A DNA stretch of 64,000 bases from Haloterrigena sp. KLK7 (GTDB lineage: Archaea; Halobacteriota; Halobacteria; Halobacteriales; Natrialbaceae), in contig NZ_CP149787.1 in the NCBI RefSeq assembly GCF_037914945.1, forward strand, positions 3,410,001 to 3,474,000, in the 5' to 3' direction. Under the pieces are notes generated by a model. It ran no database searches and was not told the origin of the DNA. It saw only the letters and a program-made list of their open reading frames with translations. The position numbers were made by a program, and so were the translations under genes. Below, piece after piece: positions 26,099 through 38,989 of the stretch (within the stretch, counting starts at the first letter, position 1; the number at the start of each line of letters is the position of its first letter).

Positions 26099-26326
26099 TC
26101 CGGGTGCGATGACAGCGCGGCGAACCCGGGCACGCGATATCCGGTGGGCCTCGCCCACCCGTCCGAGGAGCGCGAGTGCTCCTCCGCCCGGCACGAGGGT
26201 TAGCCAGCCGACGCGGCACGCCGCCACGGGATGAGGCTGGACGTTAGTGTTCCGGGCGATACCGATTTCCATGGATAGATGACTCGAGCCATAGCGCTGT
26301 TTTCACCCGCTGAGAGTCGGGAAAAC
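26099..26326. ncRNA. Candidate structured RNA between convergent genes
   Basis: The coxB and regulator genes converge on a 470-bp gap. Within it: a CCGGGC/GCCCGG pairing (26126-26131 with 26186-26191) encloses two perfect hairpins, 26143-26159 (7 bp, loop CTC) and 26165-26184 (7 bp, loop GCGAGT). Next, CCAGCC (26204-26209) pairs with GGCTGG (26235-26240) around a small hairpin. A terminator-like hairpin, GTTTT ... AAAAC with a CCCG/CGGG inner stem, is at 26299-26326. SRP and RNase P signatures were looked for and not found. The strand is not resolved. Confidence 0.4.
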
Positions 26327-26476
26327 GCGTAATAATTCGTGTGTTAGTTATTGCCACGCTGGAGGTGACGCCAGCGCCTCCACGCTCCATTCCCCTTGGC
26401 CGAACGTTGCCGGCGAGTAGCCCACTCTCCGGCGACTACCGGCTTCCGAACTGAAGCGAGACGGATCGTTGGGATT

Positions 26477-26905
26477 CTACTGTCGCTCCCTGTTCGACGA
26501 GGGTACCGGCTCGCTGTACAGAAATGACTCCATCGACGATCCCGTCACAGTAACCTCGTCTTCGTTCGCGCGCGCTTGGCGGACGGTCTCGCGGATCTCG
26601 GCGAACCCGTCACCCGCGATTACGTCACCCGTCCGACTGTCGTGTTCGACGAGCCCGTGGTCCTCGAGTCTCGGAAGGTGACTGTGAACCAACGACGCCG
26701 TCACTCGCTGTTTTTCTGCCTCGGTGACGTCCTCAATCGATTTCTCCTGCTCCCAGGCAGCGATCTGCAAGGAAACGCTCTCGACGTTCGCGTGATCGTT
26801 CTCTAGAAAGTAGTACAGAAGGTATCGACGGCGCGACTCGGAGAGAATTTCGTAAACAGCGTCCAAGGAGGGACGTTCTGATTCCATATCTACCGAGTTT
26901 TTCAT
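26477..26905 (-). CDS. Winged-helix transcriptional regulator (DUF7344-like)
   Basis: A 142-residue protein from the ATG at 26905 (MKNSVDMESERPSLDAVYEI). The core YEILSESRRRYLLYYFLEND with LPRLEDHGLVEHDSRTGDVI is the haloarchaeal single winged-helix fold. A TATA-like AAATATTTTT at about 26938-26928 is 29 nt before this ATG, which is why it was preferred over the upstream ATG at 26929. The gene lies just after the rRNA operon terminator, reading in the same direction. Its target is unknown. Confidence 0.8.
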   Translation of the reverse strand: MKNSVDMESERPSLDAVYEILSESRRRYLLYYFLENDHANVESVSLQIAAWEQEKSIEDVTEAEKQRVTASLVHSHLPRLEDHGLVEHDSRTGDVIAGDGFAEIRETVRQARANEDEVTVTGSSMESFLYSEPVPSSNRERQ

Positions 26906-27020
26906 ACATCCGAATAAGCCCCGCTCCAAAAATATTTGGTCTCGATACGGAGGTTACGCCGGGCGGGTTAGCGTGTGAACGCGATCCGATAGTGATGTCA
27001 CTACTGGAATAAATACGAAA

Positions 27021-27050
27021 CGCCCCACACAGCGGTGGCTGTGTGGGGCG
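27021..27050 (-). terminator. rRNA operon terminator hairpin
   Basis: Downstream of 5S on the minus strand is a 12-bp perfect stem (CGCCCCACACAG with CTGTGTGGGGCG) and a 6-nt loop, followed by a T-rich run (TTTCGTATTTATTCC). It fits the end of the rRNA transcript. No tRNA gene was seen between 5S and this hairpin. Confidence 0.75.
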
Positions 27051-27070
27051 TAATGATGAGAGTATGAGTG

Positions 27071-27192
27071 GATGGCGGCGAATCGGGTCTCCCAGAGGCT
27101 CGCGCACTCCAGTACTCGCCGAAACGCAGGTGGGCTTAACGTCCGTGTTCGGGATGGGTACGGGTGGCACCCCACCGCTGTGGCCGCCTCAA
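27071..27192 (-). rRNA. rrf: 5S ribosomal RNA
   Basis: The minus strand reads TTGAGGCGGCCACAGCGGTG, then CCGTACCCATCCCGAACACG and ends GATTCGCCGCCATC. These are the conserved archaeal 5S loops, and the two ends pair (GGCGGC with GCCGCC). Length is about 122 nt. It is the last gene of the operon. Confidence 0.93.
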
Positions 27193-27251
27193 CGCCGATC
27201 AACGGAATCGAACCGTCGCAATACCAGTATCGGTGGCAAAACCGTGTAATA

Positions 27252-27281
27252 CGTGTAGTCCAGTTAGCGCCTGGACCCGTT
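27252..27281 (-). other. 23S processing stem, 3' arm
   Basis: Segments 27252-27263 and 27271-27281 are exact complements of 30294-30305 and 30276-30286 on the other side of 23S. Between the paired blocks lie TTA and a short GCGC opposite TGG and ACGC, which resembles the bulge-helix-bulge cut by archaeal splicing endonuclease. Confidence 0.7.
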
Positions 27282-27309
27282 TCCGGGCCAGTGTTGATCC
27301 AGATGCGAT

Positions 27310-30228
<2,919 letters not shown>

Positions 30229-30275
30229 TTCATCGGATCGACGTTACACGGAAGTGTAACGGATAGTGACCCGGG

Positions 30276-30305
30276 AACGGGTCCAGTGGACGCCTGGACT
30301 ACACG
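30276..30305 (-). other. 23S processing stem, 5' arm
   Basis: Partner of the arm at 27252-27281. It lies between tRNA-Ala and 23S on the minus strand. The two paired blocks are 11 and 12 bp, without mismatch. Confidence 0.7.
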
Positions 30306-30451
30306 TACACACGGTCTCATCTGCACACCGTAGACGCGGCATGCATTAACCCTTCCCAGCCACGTTTACACGGGCTGGTGCATCGGTTCGTTCGGATTAG
30401 ATCGAAAGCCCGTCTCCCACTTAAGGGACACGATTCGATCCGCTCCGAGTA

Positions 30452-30523
30452 TGGACCCACAGGGATTCGAACCCTGGGCATCCTCCTTGCAAAGGAGGCA
30501 CTCTACCACTGAGCTATGGGCCC
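30452..30523 (-). tRNA. tRNA-Ala (anticodon TGC)
   Basis: A 72-nt gene in the 16S-23S spacer. It folds as a standard cloverleaf with anticodon loop TTTGCAA and T loop TTCGAAT. The acceptor stem has the G3:U70 pair that marks alanine tRNAs. CCA is not encoded. This is the usual spacer tRNA of haloarchaeal rRNA operons. Confidence 0.98.
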
Positions 30524-30558
30524 ACGTCCGCCCCGGAGGGCGGACAGAGCGCGAAAGT

Positions 30559-30575
30559 GTTAGCCTTGGTAGTTC
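30559..30575 (-). other. 16S processing stem, 3' arm
   Basis: GTTAGCCTTGGTAGTTC here (plus-strand reading) is the exact 17-nt complement of 32264-32280. With the next bases the pair forms a classical bulge-helix-bulge: a 3-nt bulge TTT, a 4-bp helix GGTG/CACC, a 3-nt bulge ACG, then a 9-bp stem (CCCGATCGG/CCGATCGGG). Confidence 0.85.
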
Positions 30576-30675
30576 AAAGGTGCCCGATCGGCCCAACGTG
30601 GGTCGACCGAACGTGAACTGCGTGGCGCAGAGCGCCACGACTTGTGGGCCGGGGCAGCGCCCCGGTCCCGGTCTG

Positions 30676-32150
<1,475 letters not shown>

Positions 32151-32263
32151 GCTATATGATCTCCCCAGTTGGGGAGGGTTTGTTGGCGGTGAATGTTAAG
32201 ATACACACTCACACATGGGTCCACGTTCGGTGACCACGGATCGTCGACCGATCGGGCGTCACC

Positions 32264-32280
32264 GAACTACCAAGGCTAAC
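32264..32280 (-). other. 16S processing stem, 5' arm
   Basis: Partner of 30559-30575, lying 114 bp before 16S. It is where splicing endonuclease would cut the precursor. The rest of the 32151-32836 gap is the operon leader and promoters. Confidence 0.85.
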
Positions 32281-32450
32281 ATCAGATCCCATCTGTACGG
32301 CGGACCGCAGGGGTGGAATCCTCATCTCCTTCGGACCTACTCGTAAGCCACGAAGGGTACTTAACCCCTTCGGACTGTGAGTGGTCCGGGATGACGGGAC
32401 GAGTTGAACGTCCCGTCGATCACGCGTTTGCGTTCATATCCCAACGCCCT

Positions 32451-32470
32451 CGTACACTTAAGGGCATCGG
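32451..32470 (-). promoter_or_regulatory. Possible proximal rRNA promoter
   Basis: On the minus strand, CCGATGCCCTTAAGTGTACG partly matches the two stronger promoter copies upstream (a CCTTA core with GC-rich left side). It lacks a clean TATATA, so it may be a decayed or weaker promoter copy. Confidence 0.35.
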
Positions 32471-32537
32471 ATCAACCTGATCCCGGAAACCGCATCCGGC
32501 ATCGGATTTCGCGTACTTCCATGTACGACGCCAGCCC

Positions 32538-32555
32538 ATATAAGGCCGTCGTCTC
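32538..32555 (-). promoter_or_regulatory. rRNA operon promoter, proximal copy
   Basis: The minus strand reads GAGACGACGGCCTTATAT, identical over 18 nt to the copy at 32736-32753. TTATAT is the TATA element and the CGACGGCC part lies at the BRE position. Haloarchaeal rRNA operons often have several tandem promoters of this form. Confidence 0.7.
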
Positions 32556-32735
32556 ACGACGCCGGTCGGCGTCGATCGCGAGATGATCCGCGGGCCTCGA
32601 GCGAACCGATCGATAGAATCGACGGCTCGCGACGAGAGGCGGGATATAGTGCCTACCTCCGCGCCGGAACACGGCCGGAGGGGACGTGGCGGCGTGGGCC
32701 ACGTCGTTCGCATTAGTGACGGAAGCCGGGGACAT

Positions 32736-32753
32736 ATATAAGGCCGTCGTCTC
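32736..32753 (-). promoter_or_regulatory. rRNA operon promoter, distal copy
   Basis: Second exact 18-nt copy of GAGACGACGGCCTTATAT, 198 bp upstream of the proximal copy. Its transcript would begin around 32710 and run through both downstream promoters into 16S. Confidence 0.7.
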
Positions 32754-32836
32754 GAGAGACGTCTGTCGTACGTTGGTCAGTACCGAGGAGACAGCGGAAA
32801 ACTGAGACAATCGGGAACGGAACGCGGTCCGTACTG

Positions 32837-33463
32837 TTAGCGTCGGCCGGTGGAATCGTCGAGCGAACGCTCCGAGCCCACCGTTCCGAGGAGCAGTCGT
32901 CGGCAGCCGCACAGGAGTTCCCGCAGAACGGGTGCTCCATCGTAGATCCACAGGAGGGCGGTACAGGCAGCGAGACCGATCTGGATCCAGCGGTACATCG
33001 TGAGGTCCCCTGCGAGCAGCTCGTCCCGATACCGGGAGAAGAACAGTAGGAACTGATCGACGAATCCCTGAGTTGAACCGGGGTCGGGGAGTACGACGAC
33101 GGGCCAGAGCAGCAGTTCCGGCTGAAATATACCCTCGCGGACGTACGCGTCGATCACGTCCGCGGGCAGGTGCAGGAGGTAGCCGAGCCCGAACGCGATC
33201 CCGACTCGAGAGCGTCCCGCCGAGCGAGCCACGAGGCCGATAGCGATCGAGACCGGAACCGCAGCGAAAATCGAGTGGCCGAGCGCGTAGCCGGCGTCGA
33301 AGACACCGAACTCCCAGGCCAGCGACTTATCGACGAGATCCGGAAATACCGACGCGAAGACGACTGCGATCGCCTCGAGTCCGGACGGAGAGTCCCGATA
33401 CACCGTGTGACAGAGCACCGAGTAGGCGAGATAGGCGACGATCGCGTGTTCCCACGGCCACAT
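32837..33463 (-). CDS. Membrane metal-dependent hydrolase (YdjM-like)
   Basis: A 208-residue membrane protein with about five helices. Histidine/aspartate motifs of the YdjM/LexA-binding-related family (PF04307 type) are seen: MWPWEHAIVAYLAYSVLCH, VFASVFPDLVDKSLAWEFG, GYALGHSIFAAVPVSIAIGL and GLGYLLHLPADVIDAYVREG. These metal-ligand-like residues lie near the membrane face. The substrate is not known. It is convergent with nothing and lies directly upstream of the rRNA promoters, on the same strand. A second, longer homologue is at 37997. Confidence 0.75.
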   Translation of the reverse strand: MWPWEHAIVAYLAYSVLCHTVYRDSPSGLEAIAVVFASVFPDLVDKSLAWEFGVFDAGYALGHSIFAAVPVSIAIGLVARSAGRSRVGIAFGLGYLLHLPADVIDAYVREGIFQPELLLWPVVVLPDPGSTQGFVDQFLLFFSRYRDELLAGDLTMYRWIQIGLAACTALLWIYDGAPVLRELLCGCRRLLLGTVGSERSLDDSTGRR

Positions 33464-33747
33464 ACGAGGGCGGTGCGGTGGGGAGTGAATAGTTATGCAG
33501 CGCCTGTCGACGGAGCGGGTGACGGTGCGAGCGATACTGGTCGAGAGGAACCGATCGATAATCGAGACGGGTAGGACGCCGATTCGCCCTTCGAAACGAT
33601 CGATTACCGTACTCGGAGTGACGATGCGGGCCGTACGGAACGGCTGAAACTATCTCGAGGATACACTTCCAGAACGGGGAGAGCGCTGGCCACGCCGGAA
33701 TCCGGGTAATCGATACGATTTACCGATGGGTCGTCGTACGCTCCCGT

Positions 33748-33969
33748 ATGGATCGATCGGGATTCGTTAGACTCGCGGTCATCGGGATCGGACTGGTCGC
33801 GCTGAGTTTCTTCGTCCGCGGGTTCAGCCAGTTGGCGTTCGGCCGCGACGTCGCGGACCTGCTCCAGGCGCCGTTTGCGGTCGTCGGCTTTCTCATCGTC
33901 GTCTACCTGTTCGTTCGGGCGACGCTGGATGCGGTCGGTATCTGGACGGTCGAGAACGGCGAGGCCTGA
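33748..33969 (+). CDS. Small two-helix membrane protein
   Basis: A 73-residue protein with two helices, LAVIGIGLVALSFFVRGFSQ and QAPFAVVGFLIVVYLFVRAT, and a short acidic tail (ENGEA). It has no recognised family. It ends 50 bp before hisD on the same strand. The gap 33464-33747 before it holds no other feature that I could support. Confidence 0.65.
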   Translation: MDRSGFVRLAVIGIGLVALSFFVRGFSQLAFGRDVADLLQAPFAVVGFLIVVYLFVRATLDAVGIWTVENGEA

Positions 33970-34019
33970 TCGCCGGGACTAAGGAAACCGTTTTTCCGCC
34001 ACCCCACGAATCGAGTGAT

Positions 34020-35318
34020 ATGACTGTGGACGTACGGGAACTCGCCGACCTCGGACCGGCCGACAGGGCCGCGTTCTTCGACCGTGATGCCGGTATCGAC
34101 GCGATCAGCGACGACGTTCGAGAGATCGTCGACCGCGTACACGAGGAGGGCGACGTCGCCGTTCGCGACTTCACGAGCGAGTTCGACGACGTCGAACTGG
34201 GAAACATCGATATCACTGACGCGTGCGAGCGCGCGTACGAGGATCTCGAGGACGACGTCCGGGAGGCGATCGAGACGGCCGCGGACAACGTCAGAGAGTT
34301 CCACGAAGCGCAACTCCCCGAGGACTGGCGCCGCGAGTTCGGTTCCGGACGGGAGCTCGGCCGGCGGTTTCGTCCCATAGAGCGCGTCGGCGTCTACGTC
34401 CCCGGCGGCTCGGCGGCCTACCCCTCGAGTGCGATCATGGGCGTCGTCCCGGCGGTCGTCGCGGGCGTCGACCACGTCGCGGTCGTGACGCCGCCGGCCG
34501 ACGAGATCAATCCCGTCACGCTGGCGGCGATCCACGTCGCGGGCGCGGACGCGGTCTACAGCGTCGGCGGCGCGCAGGCGATCGCCGGGCTGGCCTACGG
34601 CACCGAGACGATCACGCGAGTCCAGAAGATCGTCGGGCCGGGCAACAAGTGGGTGACGGCCGCGAAGGCGGCCGTTCGAGGCGACGTCGAGATCGACTTC
34701 CTCGCGGGGCCCAGCGAAGTAGTCGTCGTCGCCGACGGGACCGCCGATCCGGAGCTCGTCGCGGCGGAGCTGGTCGCGCAGGCCGAACACGATCCGAACG
34801 CGTCCGTGGTCGCCGTCACGGACGACGCGGACACCGCCGACGCCGTCGCCGCAGCCGTCGACGAACAGGCCGACGCACGCGAGCGCGAGGACGTGATACG
34901 CGGCGCGCTCGAGAACGACGCGAGCGGCGTCTTGCTCGGTCGGTCGATGAGCGAGGCGATCCTGTTCACCGAGGAGTACGCGCCCGAACACCTCTCGATC
35001 ATCGCCGACGACGAGGAGTCGATCCTCGAGCGAATCGACAGCGCGGGCAGCGTCTTCCTCGGACCGAACACGCCGGTGGCCGCGGGCGATTACGCCAGCG
35101 GAACGAACCACGTGCTGCCGACCAACGGCGGTGCCCGCGTGACCGGCGGGCTCTCGATCGAGACGTTCCTCCGGTCGACCACGGTCCAGCGGCTGTCCGC
35201 CGAGGGACTGGCCGATCTCGGCGACACGGTCACGACGCTGGCCGACGCCGAAGGGCTCGAGGCTCACGCCGAAAGCGTTCGGCGTCGGCTCGAGGACCGC
35301 GAGGACGACGGGGCGTAA
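34020..35318 (+). CDS. hisD: Histidinol dehydrogenase
   Basis: The 432-residue zinc enzyme does the last two steps of histidine synthesis, histidinol to histidine, with NAD. Family motifs in order: ERVGVYVPGGSAAYPSSAIM, AGADAVYSVGGAQAIAGLAY, KIVGPGNKWVTAAK, IDFLAGPSEVVVVAD, LVAQAEHDPNASVV, and EEYAPEHLSIIAD with the catalytic Glu-His pair. The zinc-binding SGTNHVLPTNGGAR is near the end. Length is normal. It stands without other his genes, as is usual in haloarchaea. Confidence 0.97.
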   Translation: MTVDVRELADLGPADRAAFFDRDAGIDAISDDVREIVDRVHEEGDVAVRDFTSEFDDVELGNIDITDACERAYEDLEDDVREAIETAADNVREFHEAQLPEDWRREFGSGRELGRRFRPIERVGVYVPGGSAAYPSSAIMGVVPAVVAGVDHVAVVTPPADEINPVTLAAIHVAGADAVYSVGGAQAIAGLAYGTETITRVQKIVGPGNKWVTAAKAAVRGDVEIDFLAGPSEVVVVADGTADPELVAAELVAQAEHDPNASVVAVTDDADTADAVAAAVDEQADAREREDVIRGALENDASGVLLGRSMSEAILFTEEYAPEHLSIIADDEESILERIDSAGSVFLGPNTPVAAGDYASGTNHVLPTNGGARVTGGLSIETFLRSTTVQRLSAEGLADLGDTVTTLADAEGLEAHAESVRRRLEDREDDGA

Positions 35319-35399
35319 GCAGTAGTTACGGCGCCGGTCCGAGGTCCGGGACCGTCCGACCGAGTTTTTACGGTGCTGGATCCGCAAGTACGAATCGAG

Positions 35400-35660
35400 A
35401 TGCCACGGCGTGAACGCGACCGCGACCGGGAGCGTGATCGCGAGTCGGTTGTCGATCCGACCGACGGGCGGGTCCTCGAGCGAAACTACGATTACGCCCA
35501 GAAGAACGTCCGACTCCTGTCGATGTGGTACGACTGCGAACCGAAGCGGATGCTCGAGTTGCTGGCGGAACACGACATCGAACTGTCGCGAAACGACGAG
35601 CGACAGTTCGGAACGTACTATCGAACGGTACAGCAACACGCGAACGGCTACGGTGAGTAG
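35400..35660 (+). CDS. Small conserved-looking protein of unknown function
   Basis: An 86-residue protein from the ATG at 35400. A TTTTTA element at about 35365-35371 is 30 nt before it and supports that start. The first 20 residues are Arg/Asp/Glu-rich (MPRRERDRDRERDRESVVDP). The remainder looks helical (YDYAQKNVRLLSMWYDCEPK, then RMLELLAEHDIELSRNDERQ). No metal or enzyme motif is seen. Confidence 0.65.
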   Translation: MPRRERDRDRERDRESVVDPTDGRVLERNYDYAQKNVRLLSMWYDCEPKRMLELLAEHDIELSRNDERQFGTYYRTVQQHANGYGE

Positions 35661-35798
35661 CCCCGCGGTGTCCGTTACCGGCTTTGGCGACCGGCGCTCG
35701 ACGCGATTCGTATCGATCACGTCTCCGGACGATCGGCAGGTCGAAGAGCGGTTCCGACGGCGTCACAGTTAACATCGTAGCGACGCTACGGAATACAC

Positions 35799-36173
35799 AT
35801 GAGCACGGACAGCATGGATGGCGGGGAGGCGGAGACGCGTCCCGAGATCGAAGTGACCGAAGACGCGGCCGAGCAGGCACTGTCCCTGCTCGAGGGAGAG
35901 GGTCTCGACGACAACGAGGCCGGCCTTCGCCTGTTCGTCCAGCAGGGCGGCTGTGCGGGATTGTCCTACGGGATGCGCTTCGACGACGCACCCGATGAGG
36001 ACGACACGATCTACGAACACCACGATCTGCGGGTGTTCGTCGACCCGGCCAGTCTGAAGTACATCGAGGGCAGCGTCCTCGACTACGAAGACGGACTGCA
36101 GGCCGAGGGGTTCCACGTGGACAACCCCAACGTCGTCAGCGAGTGTGGCTGCGGCGAATCGTTCCGCACGTAA
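35799..36173 (+). CDS. Iron-sulfur cluster carrier, HesB/IscA/ErpA family
   Basis: A 124-residue A-type carrier that passes iron-sulfur clusters to apoproteins. The three cluster cysteines are in LFVQQGGCAGLSYGMRF and SECGCGESFRT at the C-terminus. The fold motifs VTEDAAEQALSLLE and VFVDPASLKYIEGSVLDY are also present. The first 16 residues are an acidic halophilic leader, and the ATG at 35814 (MDGGEAETRP) is a possible alternative start. Confidence 0.93.
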   Translation: MSTDSMDGGEAETRPEIEVTEDAAEQALSLLEGEGLDDNEAGLRLFVQQGGCAGLSYGMRFDDAPDEDDTIYEHHDLRVFVDPASLKYIEGSVLDYEDGLQAEGFHVDNPNVVSECGCGESFRT

Positions 36174-36348
36174 CGCCGCCCGACGCTTCTCGCCGTCCGT
36201 TCGCTGTAGTCACGTACCCTCGAACCAGTAGCAGCGGGACCGTCGAAAAAAGACATCATAAGCGGTGTGCAGGTCGACAACGGCCGTCGACCGACCGCAT
36301 CGAGGTTCCCCGGTCGCGACGTCCGCGTCGGCCCCGGCGGATCGACGA

Positions 36349-36549
36349 CTACTCCTCGAGTTCGAATGCGACGGTGACTTCCGCCTGGTACTGTCGGTCC
36401 TCGACGCCGGCGAGTTCGACGCCGAGCTCGTCGACTTCGATCCAGTAGAGGTTCTGTAAGGTGTCCTCTGCGCGATCGATCGCGTCGTCGGCCGCGTCGT
36501 CGAAGCTCTCCGTGCTCGTACCGATCAGGGTGATCTTCTTGAAGACCAT
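36349..36549 (-). CDS. Dodecin family flavin-binding protein
   Basis: A 66-residue dodecin, which forms a hollow dodecamer storing riboflavin or FMN. It reads [20 protein letters not shown] and [16 protein letters not shown], with the flavin-stacking tryptophan (W) and the final VTVAFELEE strand. The size fits the family. It is convergent with the IscA-type gene. Confidence 0.93.
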   Translation of the reverse strand: MVFKKITLIGTSTESFDDAADDAIDRAEDTLQNLYWIEVDELGVELAGVEDRQYQAEVTVAFELEE

Positions 36550-36647
36550 GGCCCGGATCGCTACACCGCACGGTGACGTAAAGCTGGGTGTCAGTTTCGG
36601 CTCGTGAATCGGATCTGGGGCGTCGGTTCGAGTCGATCGGCCCGACG

Positions 36648-37307
36648 TCAGTCGGCCCGCACTTCGAGGCGCTCGCGAATCGCACCGGAGACGTCGGCGA
36701 GGTACGCGCCGCCCCACGTCGCGACGACGAGCGCGCCGATCGAGTTGAACACGAAGTCGAGCATCGTGTCCTCGAGGCCGTACTGCGTGAGCACGGCCCT
36801 GGTTCCCAGCGCCTGGGCCGCAAGCGCGATGGCGAACTCGAGGATCTCCCAGAGGACGCCGAACGCGAGGACGAACAGCAGGATGAACACGGCGACGAAC
36901 CGCTGGGGGAAGTGGATGCCCTCGGCGTGCTCGTGGAGCGCGCGGACGGTGGCGTAGCCCGCGCCGGCGACCAGTGAGGCCGAGAGCGCGTGGGTCATGT
37001 GGTCCCACCACCAGACCTGACTGTAGAGCGTGACGGTGGCCCCGGGCAGTCCGACAGTCCCGAAGGCGTGGAGGAAGACGGCGGCGGTGATCCACAGCGT
37101 GAGCCGCGGGTCCATCGGGATCTCGTAGTCGCGCTCGAGCAGCGGGGGGAGCTGAGTGACGATCAGTGCGACCCCGGTGTTGATCACGATCCCGCCGTTG
37201 CCGCGCTCGATGCCGACGAACAGCATCCCGATCAGCCCGATTTCCATGAGATAGGTGAGCTGGCGCTGGCGGTGTCGAGACGACAGTCCGCCTGAGAGAT
37301 TACGCAT
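36648..37307 (-). CDS. Integral membrane protein, partner of the next gene
   Basis: A 219-residue protein with about six helices. Notable: [20 protein letters not shown] with a tryptophan cluster and an Asp-His-x-x-His arrangement, and [20 protein letters not shown] followed by [20 protein letters not shown]. These resemble the DUF2238-like membrane family, whose role is unknown. It overlaps the upstream gene 37300-37917 by 8 nt, so they form one operon and possibly a heteromer. Confidence 0.7.
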   Translation of the reverse strand: MRNLSGGLSSRHRQRQLTYLMEIGLIGMLFVGIERGNGGIVINTGVALIVTQLPPLLERDYEIPMDPRLTLWITAAVFLHAFGTVGLPGATVTLYSQVWWWDHMTHALSASLVAGAGYATVRALHEHAEGIHFPQRFVAVFILLFVLAFGVLWEILEFAIALAAQALGTRAVLTQYGLEDTMLDFVFNSIGALVVATWGGAYLADVSGAIRERLEVRAD

Positions 37308-37917
37308 CGTCGACCTCCGCGACCGGCTGGGCCGCCGCCGGAACGCGCCGTTCCGGCCGAACGTACCGTCTGAAGTAGAGTTCGAAGACGACGCCGGCGC
37401 CGAGTCCGGCGACGGCGGAATACACGAACTCCCACATGACCGCGTCGTGGTCGGCCGTAAACGGGATCCCGAGCGTCTGGGCGGCGCTCCACCGGAGCAG
37501 CGCCCACAGCCCGGCCGCGGCCATCGTCGTCACGGCGACGAAGACGACGGCGAAGCCGGGCGTCATCCGGACGGTCGTAAACGACTGGAGTTCGACGGCG
37601 AGAACGAGCGCGATGGCCGCGACCGAGAGATACGACGCGAAGTGGCCGGTCAACCGCTCCGCGCCGACGGCCATTCCGAGTACGGGCAGTGCCGCCATGA
37701 ACAGGACCTCCCAGGGGAGCATCACGAGCGACGATCGATAGGTAACCGGGGGGAGAACCGCCAGCGCGACGAGCGCCGCCGCGAACGTCGCCCACAGGAA
37801 GCCGCCGGTCACCAGTTCGCCGATGCCGACGACCGCGATCGCGACGACTAACACCCACGCGATCGTCGCGTTGGTTCGGCCGTCCGCGATCAGTTCCTCG
37901 AGTAGCGTTTGAGACAC
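37300..37917 (-). CDS. Integral membrane protein, upstream partner
   Basis: A 205-residue protein with about six helices (for example TIAWVLVVAIAVVGIGELVT and YLSVAAIALVLAVELQSFTT). A late DAVMWEFVYSAVAGLGAGVV echoes the [14 protein letters not shown] segment of its partner, so the two are probably paralogues. The C-terminus is a polar tail ending [10 protein letters not shown]. No known function. Confidence 0.65.
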   Translation of the reverse strand: MSQTLLEELIADGRTNATIAWVLVVAIAVVGIGELVTGGFLWATFAAALVALAVLPPVTYRSSLVMLPWEVLFMAALPVLGMAVGAERLTGHFASYLSVAAIALVLAVELQSFTTVRMTPGFAVVFVAVTTMAAAGLWALLRWSAAQTLGIPFTADHDAVMWEFVYSAVAGLGAGVVFELYFRRYVRPERRVPAAAQPVAEVDDA

Positions 37918-37996
37918 AGTGGCTGGTACTGACCGTTCTCACAAAAGCGTATTTCGGTCTGCGCTGAAGTGACCGGACGGCGCGCGATGTGGCTCG

Positions 37997-38989
37997 CTAT
38001 CCGGGAGCCAGAACGGACAGGTAGACCGCAGCGTACGCGGCGAGCGCGACGGTCACAGCGGCCAGGCCCGTGAGGACGACCTCGAGCGTCGACTCCGTCT
38101 GCGGCAGTCGCCGGTAGCTCGAGCGGGGGACGGACGTCGAGCGCCGACCGCGAACGACGCCACAGAGGAGGCCGACGCCGAGGATCGAGAAGACGAAGTG
38201 GTAGGACACCTCGAGGGTCGGCGGCGTGACCGCGAGCGCGGCGAGCCCGTAGACCCCACCGACGCCGGCGCGGCGGTCGACGGACCCGAGGATCGATCGG
38301 TCGGTGAGCCGGCAGACGACCGCGACGGCGAGCCAGATCGTCGCGAGTTCGATCGCGAAGGCGCCGAGCAGGTGTAGCGTCGGGTCCGGGTGGAGGACCA
38401 CTCGCGACTCGAGTACGGCGGCGTCGAAGGGGAAGAACCAGTCGGGCGGCGAGCCGGTGACGAGGTCTCCCCACGGGTGCGACCAGAGTCCCCAGAGCGC
38501 GGCGAGGGCGACCGTCGACGGCGAGAGCGTCGATTCTCGAGCGGCGCCGCGGGCGACGAGCGCGCCGCTCGCCGCGAACAGCGTCATGACGACCGCGGCG
38601 AGGGGCCCGTCCCAACGCAGCGCGACCGCGACGAGCGCTATGAGGAGGCCGCTCGCGACGGTGCGGGCGACTCGCGCGCGATCGGAGCGGCCGCGAGCGG
38701 CGAGCAGTCCGAACGCCGGCGCGGCGACGACGCCGACGACCAGCGAGTGCGTGACCGAGCGGTGGACGGCGCGGCTCGCGTCCCAGAAGGCCGTCGACGC
38801 GCCCAGGACGCCGTCGGACGCCTGCCACTCGAGGAGACCGACGAGCGCGTACGCGACGTCGATGTCGGGAATCGCGGCGAACGCACCGGCGACGACGCCG
38901 ACGACCAGCGCCGGGCGGCGCTCCCAACCTCGCCAGTCGGCGACCAGCGCCGCGACGGCGAACGCGAGGAGGGCGTGACCGACGAACAC
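37997..38989 (-). CDS. Membrane metal-dependent hydrolase (YdjM-like)
   Basis: A 330-residue membrane protein with the same layout as the one at 32837: MFVGHALLAFAVAALVADWR at the start, then AGAFAAIPDIDVAYALVGLL, AVHRSVTHSLVVGVVAAPAF and LWGLWSHPWGDLVTGSPPDW. The conserved His and Asp residues next to helices fit a metal site. About eight helices are predicted by eye. Substrate and role are unknown. Confidence 0.78.
   Translation of the reverse strand: MFVGHALLAFAVAALVADWRGWERRPALVVGVVAGAFAAIPDIDVAYALVGLLEWQASDGVLGASTAFWDASRAVHRSVTHSLVVGVVAAPAFGLLAARGRSDRARVARTVASGLLIALVAVALRWDGPLAAVVMTLFAASGALVARGAARESTLSPSTVALAALWGLWSHPWGDLVTGSPPDWFFPFDAAVLESRVVLHPDPTLHLLGAFAIELATIWLAVAVVCRLTDRSILGSVDRRAGVGGVYGLAALAVTPPTLEVSYHFVFSILGVGLLCGVVRGRRSTSVPRSSYRRLPQTESTLEVVLTGLAAVTVALAAYAAVYLSVLAPG

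Noticed and set aside
26075-26272. 65-residue minus-strand frame in the coxB-regulator gap
   Set aside because: Neutral to basic composition and no family; the stretch is better explained by RNA-like hairpins.
26046-26330. SRP (7S) RNA or RNase P RNA
   Set aside because: The SRP helix-8 block (GGAAG ... AGCAG) and RNase P block (GAGGAAAGTCC) are missing on both strands, although a GGGTAAACTC string recalls RNase P.
26930-27070. tRNA-Cys after 5S, as in some haloarchaeal operons
   Set aside because: Only the terminator hairpin is present; no cloverleaf could be formed.
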